Below, one piece after another: positions 33,455-47,813 of a stretch of 64,000 nt of DNA. Positions within the stretch are counted from its first letter, which is position 1; the number at the start of each line of letters is the position of its first letter. This DNA is from Sindora glabra (lineage: Eukaryota > Streptophyta > Magnoliopsida > Fabales > Fabaceae), in the NCBI GenBank assembly GCA_020226215.1, contig CM035236.1, positions 53,877,057-53,941,056 on the forward strand, given 5' to 3'. Under the pieces are notes generated by a model. It worked only from the letters and a program-made list of their open reading frames with translations. It had not been told where the DNA came from and did no database searches. The translations under genes and the position numbers were made by a program.

Positions 33455-36306
33455 AACTTTCTATCAATGACGTTATTCTAACTTCTTTAAACTTAATACA
33501 TGTATATACACCAGAGTTGAATTAGAGAAAAAATTTTGGAGGCGTCATGTACATAAAAAATTTTATTTTCATATATCATACTTATACATGAATTTGAAAA
33601 ATAAATATCATTATATTTTATAACTTTTGTTTGACTAAAATTTAGCAATTTTTCATAAAAAATTATTACTTTGTAAGTTTTTTGTAATGGAATATTTTAT
33701 CAATAAAATTATAATTATAAATTTTTCATGTTTATTATAAGTAAAATTTGTATAAAATTATAACTTTTTTGAAAAAGAATTATAAGATTTGTACTCTTAA
33801 TTTATAAAAATTGAAATTATGAAATATAAATGTTCATAATTTAAAAGAAAAGATAAAAATTTATAAAATCCATATATGAATTATAAATATCAAGAATTAT
33901 AAATTGCTAATAATATTATCAAACAATTTTTAAATCATCTTAAGTAATGTCTCCCTTTCAATTCTTAATTTAGGGGTTAATATCCTTTTTTCAAGAGAAA
34001 CTAAACATAATATATATATATACACACACATACATATATAAAATAGTAATGTTAAGGAATATGTTAAGTTTTGGAGGGCCATGGCTTGCATGGCATAATG
34101 TAGTCCCCATTAATATAAAATAATGATTATGATTTAGAGGACTCTCTAATACTCATAGCTAAATTATGAATACTGGAAGACAAAGTCATCTAGACAGTTT
34201 AAGAGGACAAAATGCAAATTAACCATTGAATGAGAAAGATGAAGAGCTAGTCGAAATAAGATTGAAGTTAGAGTAGAATACCATATTTGCTCTTAAGGTT
34301 GTTGTAAGAGTAGCTGTCCTATTTTTGTTAGAATTAAACACTAGAGAATGCTATCAAAAGGCATTTATTAAAGGTATGAATTGTAAATTAATTAAAAAAT
34401 AATAAATTTAGATAAAAATTTGAATAGTTATCAACTTATAATTTATAACCTATTAAACATAATTTCTTAAATCAACTTGTTTTTTTCTTGATAAGTTAGT
34501 GGCAAAATATTTATTAATATGATACAATAATTTGACATGGACATGAAATCCTTATACGGATTTAGGTTGAATTTATACAAGTTTCAATTGTAAGTACAAA
34601 TAACAAATAGAATAAATTAGGGTTGTAAATAGTTTAAGATATCAATTCATTTAAAAAATAATTAATAATTAAATTATAAATAATTATATATAATAAAAAT
34701 ATAAAATCTATTTTAATAAAATGGTAATAAAAATAAAAAAGCATTTTATCAATGATTGAAATTGTGTTTTACACAATAATAAGTAATTAAATTTAACAAA
34801 TAATTTTATAATATAAAATTTATTAATTAAAATTATTAAATGAGTTTGATAGATTAACCCTATATGGACATATTTAATAAATAAGTTAACTAGATATGAT
34901 ATAATTATTATTTAGATTAGGTTAGGGTTAAACTTATTTGAATTATTATTAGTTTTTTATATGATACAAATCTGACACATAAACATGAATTACTTTCTTT
35001 ACATATATAATATCTTAAAAATCATTTTTTTACATTCATCATCTCTTTTCTAACATTATAAGCCCATAATAACATTATGCTCATACCATCCACATTTTTG
35101 TTTTAAAATGATATAAGCCTTTTGACATGTATAGTCATTGTTCTTTCCTTTTGCTTGGCATCCCATTTTAGGCTAAAGTGGCACTTGATGGATATGAAGT
35201 CATTGTCCTTTCCCACTTTGACAACCTAGCTTAGGCGTGTGCATTTTGGTAGGGACCCACTTCAAATCATGTGTTGTTCAATTTCTCACCTCCCTACAAA
35301 CAAGAGTGGTGCACAAACTCCATTTATGAGTAATGTATACATGTCTAATTAATGTCCACTATTTTTCACATTACTTAAGTAGAAATTATTATTAAATAAT
35401 AATAATAGAAAAAATTACATTAATAAATAATAAAATTAAAAGTAAAATAATAATAATAATATTTATTCAATAATATTAAATAATGTAATAATATATATAA
35501 TAAATTGTTAGTAATGAAGAATCCATTAATAATATTAATAAGATAATAATTATAGCTACTGATATAGTAATTAAAATAATTATTATTATACAAAATAATA
35601 ATAATCATAACATAATGAGATACTATCAATAATTAATAATGTTATTCAAATAAAAATAAATAAGATGAAAAATAAAAAATAGTCATTACTATTAATAAAT
35701 AAATATTAATAATAAAAATAATCTTAATAATATTAGTTATTAACACTAAACACTTATAAAAATAATAATATTAATCATAAAAAGTAAGAAGTAATTAATA
35801 AAGTTACAACAAAAGTTATAGTAATATAAGTAAAATAATATCACTACATTATAATAAAGTTCCATTGTATTTAGCTACCTTTATCATCAACGATAGTATT
35901 TCTTTTAAGGAACAACTTTCTTTCAAGTCTAAATGAACAAACATAAACCTTTCTTTCTTTGTAATTGTACATGGGCAAAGTTATCCTTGGCCTTATTTGA
36001 GGGAGAATGATTTTCTCACTGCTTGCTTTGGTAACCAATAGATACAATTTTCTATTTCACGTGTCACCAATTCAATGCACCTCAGTTATAAGCATCTAAA
36101 TGGACTAAAAACTTTTAATACTAAAGAAACCTTTGATTTAATTTTATATATAACTAGAAATATAAATAGCACAAATTATGTTATCAAATTTATATAAATT
36201 AACTCCTTTTATGATCTCTACATTTACTTTAACACAAATCTAAGCCATATTTTGATTTCACACCAATTATAAGATATTAAATGTAATTTGTGCAACATAT
36301 AAGCCT
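33455..36306. other. AT-rich intergenic DNA
   Basis: No gene was recognised. It contains a TATATACACACACATACATA microsatellite near 34010-34040 and an AT-rich block of AATAAT/TAATAA words at about 35385-35840. Confidence 0.55.
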
Positions 36307-36520
36307 TAATTATTTTATTTCTTTTTTAGTATAAACCACTTAATATCTAGTAGGTCTTATTGGGTCTCTGATTAATTTAGATTTAAGCTGAGTCAAACCC
36401 TAATGTGGGGCGCAAGCTCTTAAGTTTGTCTGCTCCATCCACAAGGCTCGAACTTAAGATCTTATTTAAGGAAAACATAATTCCTTGCCACTCAGATTGA
36501 CTAGTGTTGGTAATTATTTT
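36307..36520. repeat. 10-bp target duplications of SINE copy 1
   Basis: TAATTATTTT occurs exactly at 36307-36316 and again at 36511-36520, bracketing the SINE. Confidence 0.85.
36317..36510 (-). mobile_element. tRNA-derived SINE, copy 1
   Basis: On the minus strand it starts CCAACACTAGTCAATCTGAG. It has an A-box-like TCTGAGTGGCAAGG, a B-box-like GTTCGAGCC about 50 bp from the start, and ends GTGGTTTATACTAAAAAAG. It is 194 bp and bounded by a perfect 10-bp duplication. Copy 2 at 47621 shares the start, B-box and 3' end. SINEs are transcribed by RNA polymerase III from these internal boxes and are mobilised by LINE enzymes. None was seen here. Confidence 0.8.
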
Positions 36521-36761
36521 GTAATATAACATTTTTATTACTTAGATTCTATAATAAAAAATTTATTATTGTTGTTACTATTATTATAGTTATTATTATC
36601 ATATTATTATTAAGTAGAGAATTAAGCTTTAATATATTATAGCATTGTTTCATCATACAAATGGTCATCTATGAATATTAACCTTTGTGATGTAATTTTT
36701 TTCCATTTTTTCAAGCTCATATACATAATGGCAAATAAGATTAATATAGACATAAGCAATA

Positions 36762-39700
36762 TGTCACAACCTAATCTAATGGTGACCTATGTGGATCTTG
36801 ATATCCGATTTTCACAAGCTTTAATACTATTCATTCTAAATTTATCTAATAGAACTCTCTATATTTTCAAGGAGACTTAAATTACACTTAAAAATTTTAC
36901 AAAAAAATGGATAAAGTCTTCTCTGTCTTTGGATACTTACTAAGGGCCATACACTTTATAATACAAAACATATATTTATCACAATGTGATAATAACAAAT
37001 ATACACATAATACTATATAATTTTAAACTTATACATAGATAAATAATTCAACTATCTAATGTTGTATCAACAATATCTCTATCTTAAATTTTAATCCTAA
37101 TCCAACAGTCAAAATCCTTTAACAAGGCAGTCCTAATTGTCCATATATGCAACAAGGCTCATAGGCATTTATCTTAACTTAAAAATATTGAAAATAAAAT
37201 AATGTGAGTTATGAAAACTCAGGGAACTTATAACTCTCACTATTCTGTAGAAATCAATTATATATATATATACATAATAGTCACATGTGAATTATGTATT
37301 AAATTAGACAATGATAATAGTAAACTTATTTCCTAAATTTTTGAAATATATGAAATCAAGCCTCATATTGAGTGTTTAGCTATACATAACTTAGATTCTA
37401 TACTTCATTTCACATATCATAATAATCTCTTTATTTGTTGATACATGACATTATTTTAATATCACATACCATCCATTCCAGATAATCAATTCATTCATAA
37501 ATAACCATTCAAGCTCATATATAATCGAACCATCATAATCATAACAAGTCCTTATAATCACGTCAAACAATAATATCTAATCATAAATAAAGTTTCAATA
37601 TCACATCATATAAAAAAATCATTTATAAGAAACATACATGCATCCACTATTAACTCTCAGGTCAATCTTATATTCTTCATAACTATTTCTTGCATATTTC
37701 CTATTTAACCATCACACTGTCACCCCATCACAATTTATAATTTTCAAAGCCACTTATAGCGTGATTCATAGTGTAGTAAATTTGCTAAAGCCTATCTTTA
37801 TTTATGTCATAAAATTCAATACAATTCCCCAAAAATAACCATTCATCGTTATGGGGTAATAAAAACATATAACATTATATATGTAGGGTAGCATCATTAT
37901 GCCCTCTTGCATGGGCTTAACATTTGTTCATATTATAATATAGATCGCATTATACTTTCCAGTATGCACATAATGATATAAATCAATCATAATATGAATT
38001 ATTATAATTCCATCACACTCAATCATTTAGTAGTTAGCCATGACCCCACTATACCTCTTCAACATGGTGACTCAATATTTACTCAATAGATAACTATCAC
38101 TTTATCACAAGCATTATTACTATATCATTCAAATTTGGTTACAAAGTAATTTAATGATAACCCAAACTTTAATATTTATGGCTTTAAGAATTCATACATG
38201 AATGTATATATAATTCGTACCATTGGTAAGAACAATCATATACTTGTCATATGAACTAAATAATGTTAAAGCATTTGTTTAGGATAAATATATCCTCATT
38301 TGTTAAGATTTACCTATTTCATTTACTTTAAAGCATCCAAGTTCAACTTTTTCTCATTTTCTTATTCATAATTCACAAGAATAATTCATAAATAAATAAC
38401 ATTCTTTATTTTCTTTCCACTTATGTCAATTTCAATTTTATATCATGATATACTAATAATGAAGATCATTTGTTTCCTTACCTTTCTAAGGTTAACTCAT
38501 AAAATCAAAATATGCTATTATATAATAATCTTAAATCCAACTTATATAGGTAAGAAATTACAATTTAAAGCTCTTGAGAGAACCTATTCTCATTACTGTA
38601 TAAAATTATACACTTATCTCTTTATATTTTAACTTTCCGTGAAGATCCAAAAATTCACTTTTATTAGAAACTCTCATCTTGATGATATAATTTTATTCTA
38701 AATATACTAATTTAATATTTTTATCATAAAATCTTTATTTTATTAATACTATATCAGTTATCCAAAATAAGATGATAAAGTGAGAGTTTTCCAAATTATG
38801 TTCAAATCCTCAAATATTAGGATACAATACTTCAAGAATATTTTAATTATATTGTTTTAACATTCTATATCATAAAACCCTTATTTTTTAAGACCACCAA
38901 TATGTATTTGAATTTACTCACAACATAGGTTTTCTAAAAAATATGTAACCACTATTGAAAATATTATAGTATAATGCTTCATAATGGTTCTACTCTTCTT
39001 AGTTAAACACTTTATAGCATAAAATACATACGTACAAATACATTTTCATAAATATCATCATATATCACACACATACACACATACAAATGGGAGCTCACAT
39101 CCTTGCCCTAATCCATGGTCTCTAGTTGCAGCAAAAGAAAGACGCCAATGGCAATAGCCTCATACAAAGGAGAGGTTGATGATAAGGTTAGATGGCTAGT
39201 AGAATAAGATTAGCAACTGGGAAAAGCAGAGAGAAGAAGGAAAGGGTAAAGAGAGAAAGAAACAACTAAAAAAAGAGAGATAAGGAACTAAGTGGAATGA
39301 GGAAAGAGAAGAAGCCAGGTGAAGTGAAGAAAAAGAGAAAAGGGAAAGTTTTCAAAAAAGGAAAGAGAGAAAAAATAAAAATGGGCAACCAAGAGTTTTA
39401 ATATTACATTTCTTGCACTATTATAAGCTCACCTTTCCTATTAAATCTCAACCTTATATTTTAAATCAAAGTCAATCTAACCATTCATTTATCTTACAAG
39501 CTCATTTTCATGAAATTGACTTCATTTAAATTTGTAACTCAATTATTTTCAATCTTCCATCAATATATATACATACGTATATATCTATAATAGCACGATA
39601 AATTTAAAAATTTCTAAAATAATTATTTCAAATTTTCACAACTCCCAAAAATAATTTATGAAATATGAATAAATTATTTCATAAATCTTTACACCCATAA

Positions 39701-39915
39701 TCATTAAAATCATTTTTAACATATGGAAAATTCCTTGAAAAAATGACCACATAAAAATAAATATATTTCAAATATTATAATCAGCATCATTTTATTGTTC
39801 CAAAATTTTTAGAAAAGAAAAGAAATTTAAAACCAAATATTTACCAAATAAATAAAATGAATATTCATAAGTATTGAAATTTATGAAGCTTTAATTATTA
39901 ACCCAAGGTATTACA
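36762..39915 (+). mobile_element. Solo LTR, copy B
   Basis: It begins TGTCACAACCTAATC and ends AGGTATTACA, giving the TG...CA ends of an LTR. The flanks are CAATA on the left and TAATA on the right (4 of 5). Its ~3.15 kb are collinear with copy A on either side of the Harbinger insertion. It has no gag or pol, so it is probably left by LTR-LTR recombination. A purine-rich stretch (39210-39390) lies at the same place as a GAGAGAAGGA-rich stretch in copy A. The superfamily cannot be decided from the LTR alone. Confidence 0.65.
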
Positions 39916-41505
39916 TAATATATTTTCTTTCTTTTGTTAACCAATAATTATGTTTCTAACTTGTAAAATTGTCTCCTTCTAAACATTTACAATTAAAAAT
40001 TAAAATTTTTACTTGACATCTTGAAATAGTTTAAGGAATTCTCCTTTGACCTACAATTAAATTAACAAATGTCAAGAGAATTAAACTTCTTTTAGGTTGT
40101 ATTATATAAACAAATGAACATAAATCCAATATTATGAAATAAAGCACTTAAACCATTGCATATATATTTTATAAGATTAAGGTCTAGAGAAAAACTCTAT
40201 AGGATTTTACTTTATAGGCCATGGATTCAAAAAGCAAAGTAAATATAGTATCATTAACACTATAAAACTTTAAACTTGAAAATTTAAATGAAGTCCATTC
40301 ATAAATTTTAAAAAAGTAATTTATATTGTACATGATAGAGAGAAAGAATAAGAATATGAAAAAAAAATCAAATTTATTATGATAATAATAGAAATATGAA
40401 TTTGAATAGGAAAAAAACTAATAAACAATAGTAACTAAAATTTTTCTCATAACAAAGACAATAATAATAAGATCTCTATAAAAACTATTAGAAACTATAC
40501 GTTAATTGAATCATGAAATATATAAATTTTACTATACGTTAATTGAATCATGAAATATATAAATTTTTATGTAAAAATATAAATGAATTAAAAATTAAAA
40601 ATAACACTCATAGACAAACCAAATACCAAAAGCAAGAGATCTTATAAATTCCAGTTGAATGAGACCTTGTAAATTCTAATTGAGCCCAAAACTAAAGGTT
40701 GAGGTAATTAGTATCTTGATTATTATTCCATTATTCCCTATAGAGAACACTGTTCAATTCAAACTCAAAAGACTAACTTTACAAAAAAAAGTGGATCATC
40801 AACCCACAGAAGATACATAAAATTAACATATGAAAGAATACTTAAAAATAAAAGTAAAAAGATGAAGTGATAAGAAAAAAGACTCTTTAAAAGATAGAGG
40901 TAAAGGAGAAGATGAAGTCTAGAAATGCAATCAAAGAAGATGAAGTGCCAAAAAAACATATTAAAAATAATAATAAATAGCATATCGATTTCATAAAAAT
41001 TAGAGCAAATCAAGAACAATTGAGGAAGAAAATGCAATAAAAATTAGAGAAAGAGATGAAAGATTATAAGAATGTAATAAATAAGATAAAGAAATCATGA
41101 AAATTATTCCAAAGAGAAAGAAAATACATAAAAATTAGAAAAATTAATAAATTAGAGAAAGAAATCAGGAAGTTTTTTTTTCCAATTTAAAATAAATTGT
41201 TATATATAAATGAGAGATTTAATTCATTGCAATGATTACTAATCACCGATTGCACAAGTATGACTTACCACAGTGCAATATTTATTAAGAAGAAACTGAT
41301 TACATTGAAAGAAAATGATAAATTAACACATAATGAGTTATAATAATGACATTTATCATAAAAGAAGGTACGAAATATCATGACTAATATATAATATATA
41401 GATATTTGAGATTCTGTAAGTTTCTAAGAAAGATCAAGAATTGAAGTTTTTAACTTTTGTGTATAAAATTTTATATGTATTTATAAAAATATTATGTATA
41501 ATAAA
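39916..41505. other. AT-rich intergenic DNA with a 37-bp duplication
   Basis: No gene was recognised. ACTATACGTTAATTGAATCA plus 17 further bases is repeated exactly at 40494 and 40531. Short frames on both strands lack any recognisable motif. Confidence 0.55.
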
Positions 41506-42422
41506 GAGGGTAAATTGTAATCTACCCTTCTAAACTATAGGGTATGTGCAAAAAATCTCATCATTTCAAATTAGAAGTAATTTAATACCTAAACTAATGT
41601 TAGTGTACAACTAATTCCCTTATTTTTAAATGCCATCCAAATTGATTTCAACAACATTCTTCCCTTTCCTCTTATCTTTAGCTCCATTCTTCACTACCAC
41701 CTCTAAGTTCTTATTTAATTCTTGTCATTGGTCATCTTTGTATTATATAGGTAATTTATCATTCATTATCACTTATTCCTTTCCTTTAATCATTGCCTAT
41801 TCCTTATTGATGCCTGAGAGCTACATCTTGATGAGCCCAACAAAGATGGACTTATAATAATCAAATGCATTAAAAAATGGTATTATGCTATAATATAATG
41901 ATCTTAGATAAATACGATCATATTTTTTTGATGATGTTTAGGATAAAAGAATCAATACAGAGGAGTTGAGGAAACTGGAATGAGATAGACACAATTGTCT
42001 TAGTAGGCATTCAATTTTGTTTCTATAATGCATTATTGTAGTGACACTATTTAAATTTGTTTACAATAATTATTATTAGATGAATTAAATACGAATCAAG
42101 TGATATAAAGAGTTTATGTGTTTAGAGTATCATGAAAGATCTTTCTTTTGTATCTTGTTAGATAAGAACTCACTATAGAGATGTGAATAACAATGTCACA
42201 AAGTTACTTATGGAATAGTGGGAGAGTAAAAGATAGGCATAACAGAGATTGAAAGTAAGAAATAAAGAGACATGTTGCTTTTGTCAATTTGAATGTTAGT
42301 CATAAGAGGGGATTAATTGCATATAAACATTAATTTAGATATTAGATTGCCTTTAATTTGAAATGAAATGGTTTTTTGCACATATCCCATAGCTTAGAAG
42401 GGTAAATTGCATTTTACCCCTC
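41506..42422. mobile_element. Non-autonomous element with ~140-bp terminal inverted repeats
   Basis: The left arm (GAGGGTAAATTGTAATCTAC onward) matches the reverse complement of the right end (GAGGGGTAAAATGCAATTTA onward) for about 140 bp. Shared inner words are CCCTTCTAA, TATGTGCAAAAAA, ATTTCAAATTA and ATTCAAATTG/ATCCAAATTG. The ~640 bp between the arms has no transposase. Long arms of the GGGTAAATTG-to-TTTACCC type suggest a MULE-derived foldback. A clear target duplication was not found. Confidence 0.75.
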
Positions 42423-45400
42423 CATTTATTACATTTGTGTAATATAACCAATATTTAAAAAGAATAAATATTATAATTGGTTAAAATATTTAACTTTATT
42501 GTTTAATTATTTTATATTTTTAATTTTTTATATTAAAGATAAAGCATAACAAGATTATATACATTTGTCTGTATGTACAATCTGATTTCACCATTAATTT
42601 AATTGATCAAACTAATTGAACTACGATTTGACAATTTTTTGGTTCGCTATTTTGTTTGGTTTTTGAAACATCACTATTTACTTGTTAATAGATCAATGTT
42701 CTAATCTTAAAAATGATATTTGATCGAAAGGAAGAAATCTATTAATGCTTTAATCCTTAAGGTGGTTCCCCTATCTAGTGGCTCACCAAAACAAATTCAA
42801 TCAATGTTAGTGAAAAATATTTTTTACTATTAATAAATAAGAAAAAAATACATCATTAGAAAGATAATATTAATTAATATTTTTAATAATAGTAAAGAAG
42901 TTTTAAAATTTTTTATTGATAAATAACACATGGTTGGGTAATAGCATAAACTTAATTTACATTGACCTCCATTTTTCATTTGGAAAAAAAATAATGTTAT
43001 TAATTTAATGACAATAAAATAAAAAAATATTATAGTTAATTTGTCACATCTATTAATTTTTTAATTCAATGAATGTATTTATTATATATATGAAAGAAAA
43101 ATAATCAAGTTAATTTAAATATTTTAAATTAATATTTTTAATAACATTATTTAGATATCCTTTACTACTTTTATTGTTTTTAAATGAATAGTACAGCACT
43201 CTTTTTGACCAAATGAAAAAATGGATCGACATGGATGTTAGCAATATGTGGATTACTTGTTATGAAAATTGTTAATCTTCACATTTTAGTAACTTTCATT
43301 TTTTTGTCAATTGGATGAAAAAATTATGATATTAATTTAAATATAATGAAATAATAAAAAATATTATAATTAATTTGTTATCGCCATTAACTTAAATATT
43401 TTGAATTAATATTTTTTGAATAAAATTATTTAAATATTTTTTATTATTTTATTATTATTAAATTAACAGTTAATTTTTTCTAAATACAAATATAGAAGTC
43501 AACAATCCCTCATGTATATTCAGCACATTCATGATATGTATAAAAAGTTTAAATTTATAAATTCAATGTAAATTGTGAATTTGATAGTCATATAGAATGA
43601 TAAATGACGATTAATAATGCTAAAATATAAGATAAATAGACTCTCGTAATTAAAATACATGATCTAAACATAAATAAGTTGAATAGTTGCAATAAAATTG
43701 AATTCGAAGAAAAATGGTTTTCAATATATTAAAACGAATATTATTAACCACTCACAAGTACGTTAAACCAATTTAAGTGGTTAAAAGGAAAATCCTATTG
43801 CTCCCGCAAGATCGTCCCCACGCTTGGTTCTGAATATCCAAAGCCCCGCTTGTTTTTTTCTTGATAAAGGTAAGCATAGTGACTTAGGATTTAGTTTATG
43901 ATAAAAAATATCAGTCTCCATAGTTATTATTCACTCATATTGATATGGCTTGGAACTTACGTTTTTCTAGAGAATAATAATTGTTATATTTCATTTTTTA
44001 TTAAAAATATTTTTTTGGCATCGTATTTGATTTCACTTCTGTCTTTTTTTTCACTTTGTTTATTTTCATCCCATTGATTACAAATCAATAAACGAAAATG
44101 TCATTATTTCTTGCTAATGTGATTTTATTTATGAATTTATCTGCTGTATCGAATACAAATGAACAAGTGAGAATAAATGTGAGTGTTATTATTTTATATA
44201 TTTTGAAATTAAAAATTAAAAATTTTATTTTAAATTATAAAATTATAAGGTTTAAAGTTTAAAGTTTTAGTTTTATTTTTAGTTAATGTCATGCGATGAT
44301 TTTCCTTTGGGGGCCGTATTAGTAATGACTCATTACTCAATGTCTACGATAATAAAATGGTTTGAATGTAATTTGGTGCTTATTTTTGGAACAATGAATT
44401 GGGATATATAGCAACACTCTATGTTAATGTAAATTTGGATAATTCTACCAGACTGTAAGTTTTCAGTTTGGGTATAGATATTTTGATTTAGTGGCATTGT
44501 AATAGGCATTAGATATAAGAAAGAAAGAGATGAATAATTAATATGAGTTAGTGGGCTATTTACTAAAAAAATAAAAATCATTTATGTGAATTAATTTTCT
44601 TATCCCTTATTTTATACTTTTTAAAAATATGGCTATTATATATAATAATGGGCTAATAGATAGATCCAATAATACATTTCTAATGAGTTTTAAAAACTTT
44701 ATTACACTTGTAAATAAAAAATACGTTAACTTTGTTTTAGTAAAATTTGAGCTCAATTAAAGAATAAATTATTAGTTTATTTTTCTGACTAAATAAGTAA
44801 TTGATAAAAATTATATTTTGGCAAGAAAAAGTAATTTAATTTAACTTAAAAATAAAATGATGAGTTGAAATTGATAATTAGGTATAATAATTACTCATGT
44901 TGCACCTACACTAAATTTATGATGATGCAAATATAAAAATTTAATTGAAAAATAATAACATATATTTTTTTAAAATATCTATAATATAAAAAACTCATAA
45001 TTAAAGTAAGAAAATTATTTGGATAGAACACCTAATTTTAATATAACATGCGTATACATAAACAGATTTTATTAATTACATCTTCATTCTCCTAAAAATA
45101 TGAATTTATGTTTAAGATATATTTTTCAAAATTTATTTGATAAATAATTTTTCTAATTTAAATGAGAAGTTGGAAAATGACTTACAAATAACTCTTTATG
45201 ATTCTTTAATTGCAAGAGGTAAAGGTTTGAAAAGGTGATCCCTATTAAAGAATTACGAAAGCTAAATAAAATAGTTAAGAGTCTAAAAAACTTTTAGGAA
45301 TAATTTGTTATGAATTTTCTTTATGTTAAAGGTATTTTGAAACAAAATATAAATGGTCTCTGACAAAGCTTTTGTGTTTTTAAATTATAACACATGATGC

Positions 45401-47611
45401 AATTTAGTTATGAAGACGATTATCAACTACTAGGTCTTCCTTTATTCTAATTAATCCTAATTCAATAATTAATATCACAATTGTCTCAAGTTTTAGCTCC
45501 ACCTCATTTGATAAATTTGATGCAGTTTAGTGATGAAGATGAATATCAACTGCTAAGCCTCTAACAAAGCTTTTGTGTTTTTAAATTATGACACATGATG
45601 CAGCTTGATGAAGATGAATATCAACTATTAGGTCCTCTTTAATTCTAATTAATCCTGATTCAATAATTGATATAATAACTATCTCAAGTTTTAGCTCCAC
45701 CTCATTTAATAAATTGGAAGGATTGACAAACCCTTAAAATGAAAGTGAATCATTAATATTTTTTTATGCAATGACAACCTATATAATTATTAATTTTTTG
45801 GTAAAAACTTTGACTATTAATTTTGATGTTATTTTTTAAGTATTCTTGAATATAGTTTATTTATGAAATAATATATATTTATTTTTCTCTAATTTATTTA
45901 TAGTTTTGGGCCTTCAAATTAATTTAATTTTATCCTCATTTACTTATGAGTTTTTTTATACTACCTTCATTCTCACTTCACTTAGATTGTAATATGAAAA
46001 TATGATAGAAATATATAGTGAATAGATGATAGGAAAATATTTAAATATTTATTTCTTAAGTTATTAATTTAAGTTAAGGTGAGAGTTAACTTAAATCACC
46101 TAGCTTGTGACAATGCTAATAAGGAAAAACTTATACAAGTTGGGTAAAATGCTAAACCACCTAACTTATAGGAACTATATTGCTAGCATTTGGCAATTCT
46201 TTCCTTTGATTCACCCTCTAGTGTAATTTTAATTTCCTAGTGATTTTCATTATTTTTAAATATTTAAATTTATGTTTATAATGATGAAGGAAACTTTTAT
46301 GAGATACTTTTTGGTATGAGTGTTGATAATTAATAGGTGATTTTATTAGTTTATACTATATAAAAAGCCTTTCAAAAGCATTAATAAGTATTATAAGCTA
46401 AGCTATAGGCATCATGACCTAAAACAATATAATTTGTATGGACACATTCAACATATTGAAGGTGAAGCCCCTGCTAAGTAAATTGAAAAATATGATTTTT
46501 TCTTCTTCTTTATATGTTGAAAGTGAAGCATGTACTAAGCACATTGAAAAATAATGAGTATTGCAACAATAATTTGTACATGTTCTAATCCTCGTTACCA
46601 TTTCATTTTAGATAATTAGTAATTGTCACATACTTAGATTTAACACAAATTTTCACAATTATATTTATTGTTATATTATTTATAAGTTTAAATTCATTAG
46701 TGAAATGACATCCAATGAAAGTATTATATAGAAATATAGTTTATATAGAATATTTCTTAGTTGCAAAAATACTTGTAAAGTTTAAAATTAAAATTAAGAT
46801 TTAAACTAATTTTAAAAAATAAAGGATAAAAAAGAAACCATAAAAGAAGTATAACAATTTGAATTTTCTCATAAGTTATTATTAATTTAAGGAATGAAAA
46901 AATTGATGAATTTGGTACCCATGAATCATGTAAATTGAAAATTACAAACTTAAAAAATGAAATAGCAAAATTTGGGAATAAGAAAACACAATTTTTTTTA
47001 TACCAATTGCTTAATATGGTATCAAATCCTTAATTAAGGAAACACTTCTCATCAGATTTTGAATTTAAAAAAAATGTGATGTACCTACTCTTGCATTTTT
47101 ATGGATTAACATAATTTGAATAAATATTATGTTATATGTATTAGAGAAAAATTGTAAAATATCCTTTTTAATTTTAGGATGGTTGCAAATTTTAGGATGG
47201 TTACATTTAACTTTGAAAAATTACAAATCAAACTCTCAAACTACAAAAATTTACGATTAATACACATAAACTTAATTAATTATTTTATTAAATTATGTAA
47301 TTTTTATTAACTTTTCAAATAAGAATTACATTTGTTATGTCACTTTTTTACATGATTTTACAAATCATTTTCAAGTATTTAATTAAAATTTTATACATTT
47401 GATTTAATTTTTAGTAATTATATAATATAGAAATTATGTGAAAAAATAATGTAATGAGTCCATATACAATAATATTAAAATTCTTGTTGAACTTCTTTTA
47501 AAAAATCATGTAATTTGAGAATGGTTAATTATTATATGTTCAATCAACTAGAGAGTATATTTATAATATTACAAAAGATTAACTTGTTTTATTATAACAA
47601 GTTGGGAATAT
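42423..47611. other. AT-rich intergenic DNA with diverged duplications
   Basis: No gene was recognised. A diverged direct repeat with an offset of about 327 bp occurs at about 42971-43150 and 43298-43480 (shared TTAATTTGT..C..C.ATTAA words). A clearer duplication at 45356-45720 has an offset of 201 bp. Confidence 0.5.
45356..45720. repeat. Direct duplication, offset 201 bp
   Basis: ACAAAGCTTTTGTGTTTTTA at 45363 recurs at 45564. Both copies run through ACACATGATGCA, ATCAACTAYTAGGTC and CAAGTTTTAGCTCCACCTCA. A third partial piece (GATGAAGATGAATATCAACT) sits between them. Confidence 0.85.
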
Positions 47612-47620
47612 AAACACATA

Positions 47621-47805
47621 CCAATGATGATTGGTTCGAGTAACTAAGAGCTTGATCCTTTTAAGCAAAGTCTCATGTTCGAACCTTATAAATATAAAAA
47701 ACTATTATTGGGAGAGTTTTACCCCATATTAGATCCACTAATTGGAATCGAATTTATCGGAGGCTTAATGTAGCCTGTTGGATACTAGATGATTTATACT
47801 AAAAA
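47621..47805 (+). mobile_element. tRNA-derived SINE, copy 2
   Basis: It starts CCAATGATGATTGGTTCGAG, has an A-box-like AACTAAGAGCTTG, the B-box GTTCGAACC at about 47674, and ends GATGATTTATACTAAAAAAA. AAACACAT flanks it at 47612-47619 and 47806-47813. It belongs to the same family as the minus-strand copy at 36317-36510, but clearly diverged in the middle. Confidence 0.78.
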
Positions 47806-47813
47806 AAACACAT

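Noticed and set aside
36317..47805. Functional tRNA genes at the GTTCGARCC boxes
   Set aside because: Only A- and B-box-like words are present. There is no cloverleaf pairing, and the units carry SINE tails and target duplications.
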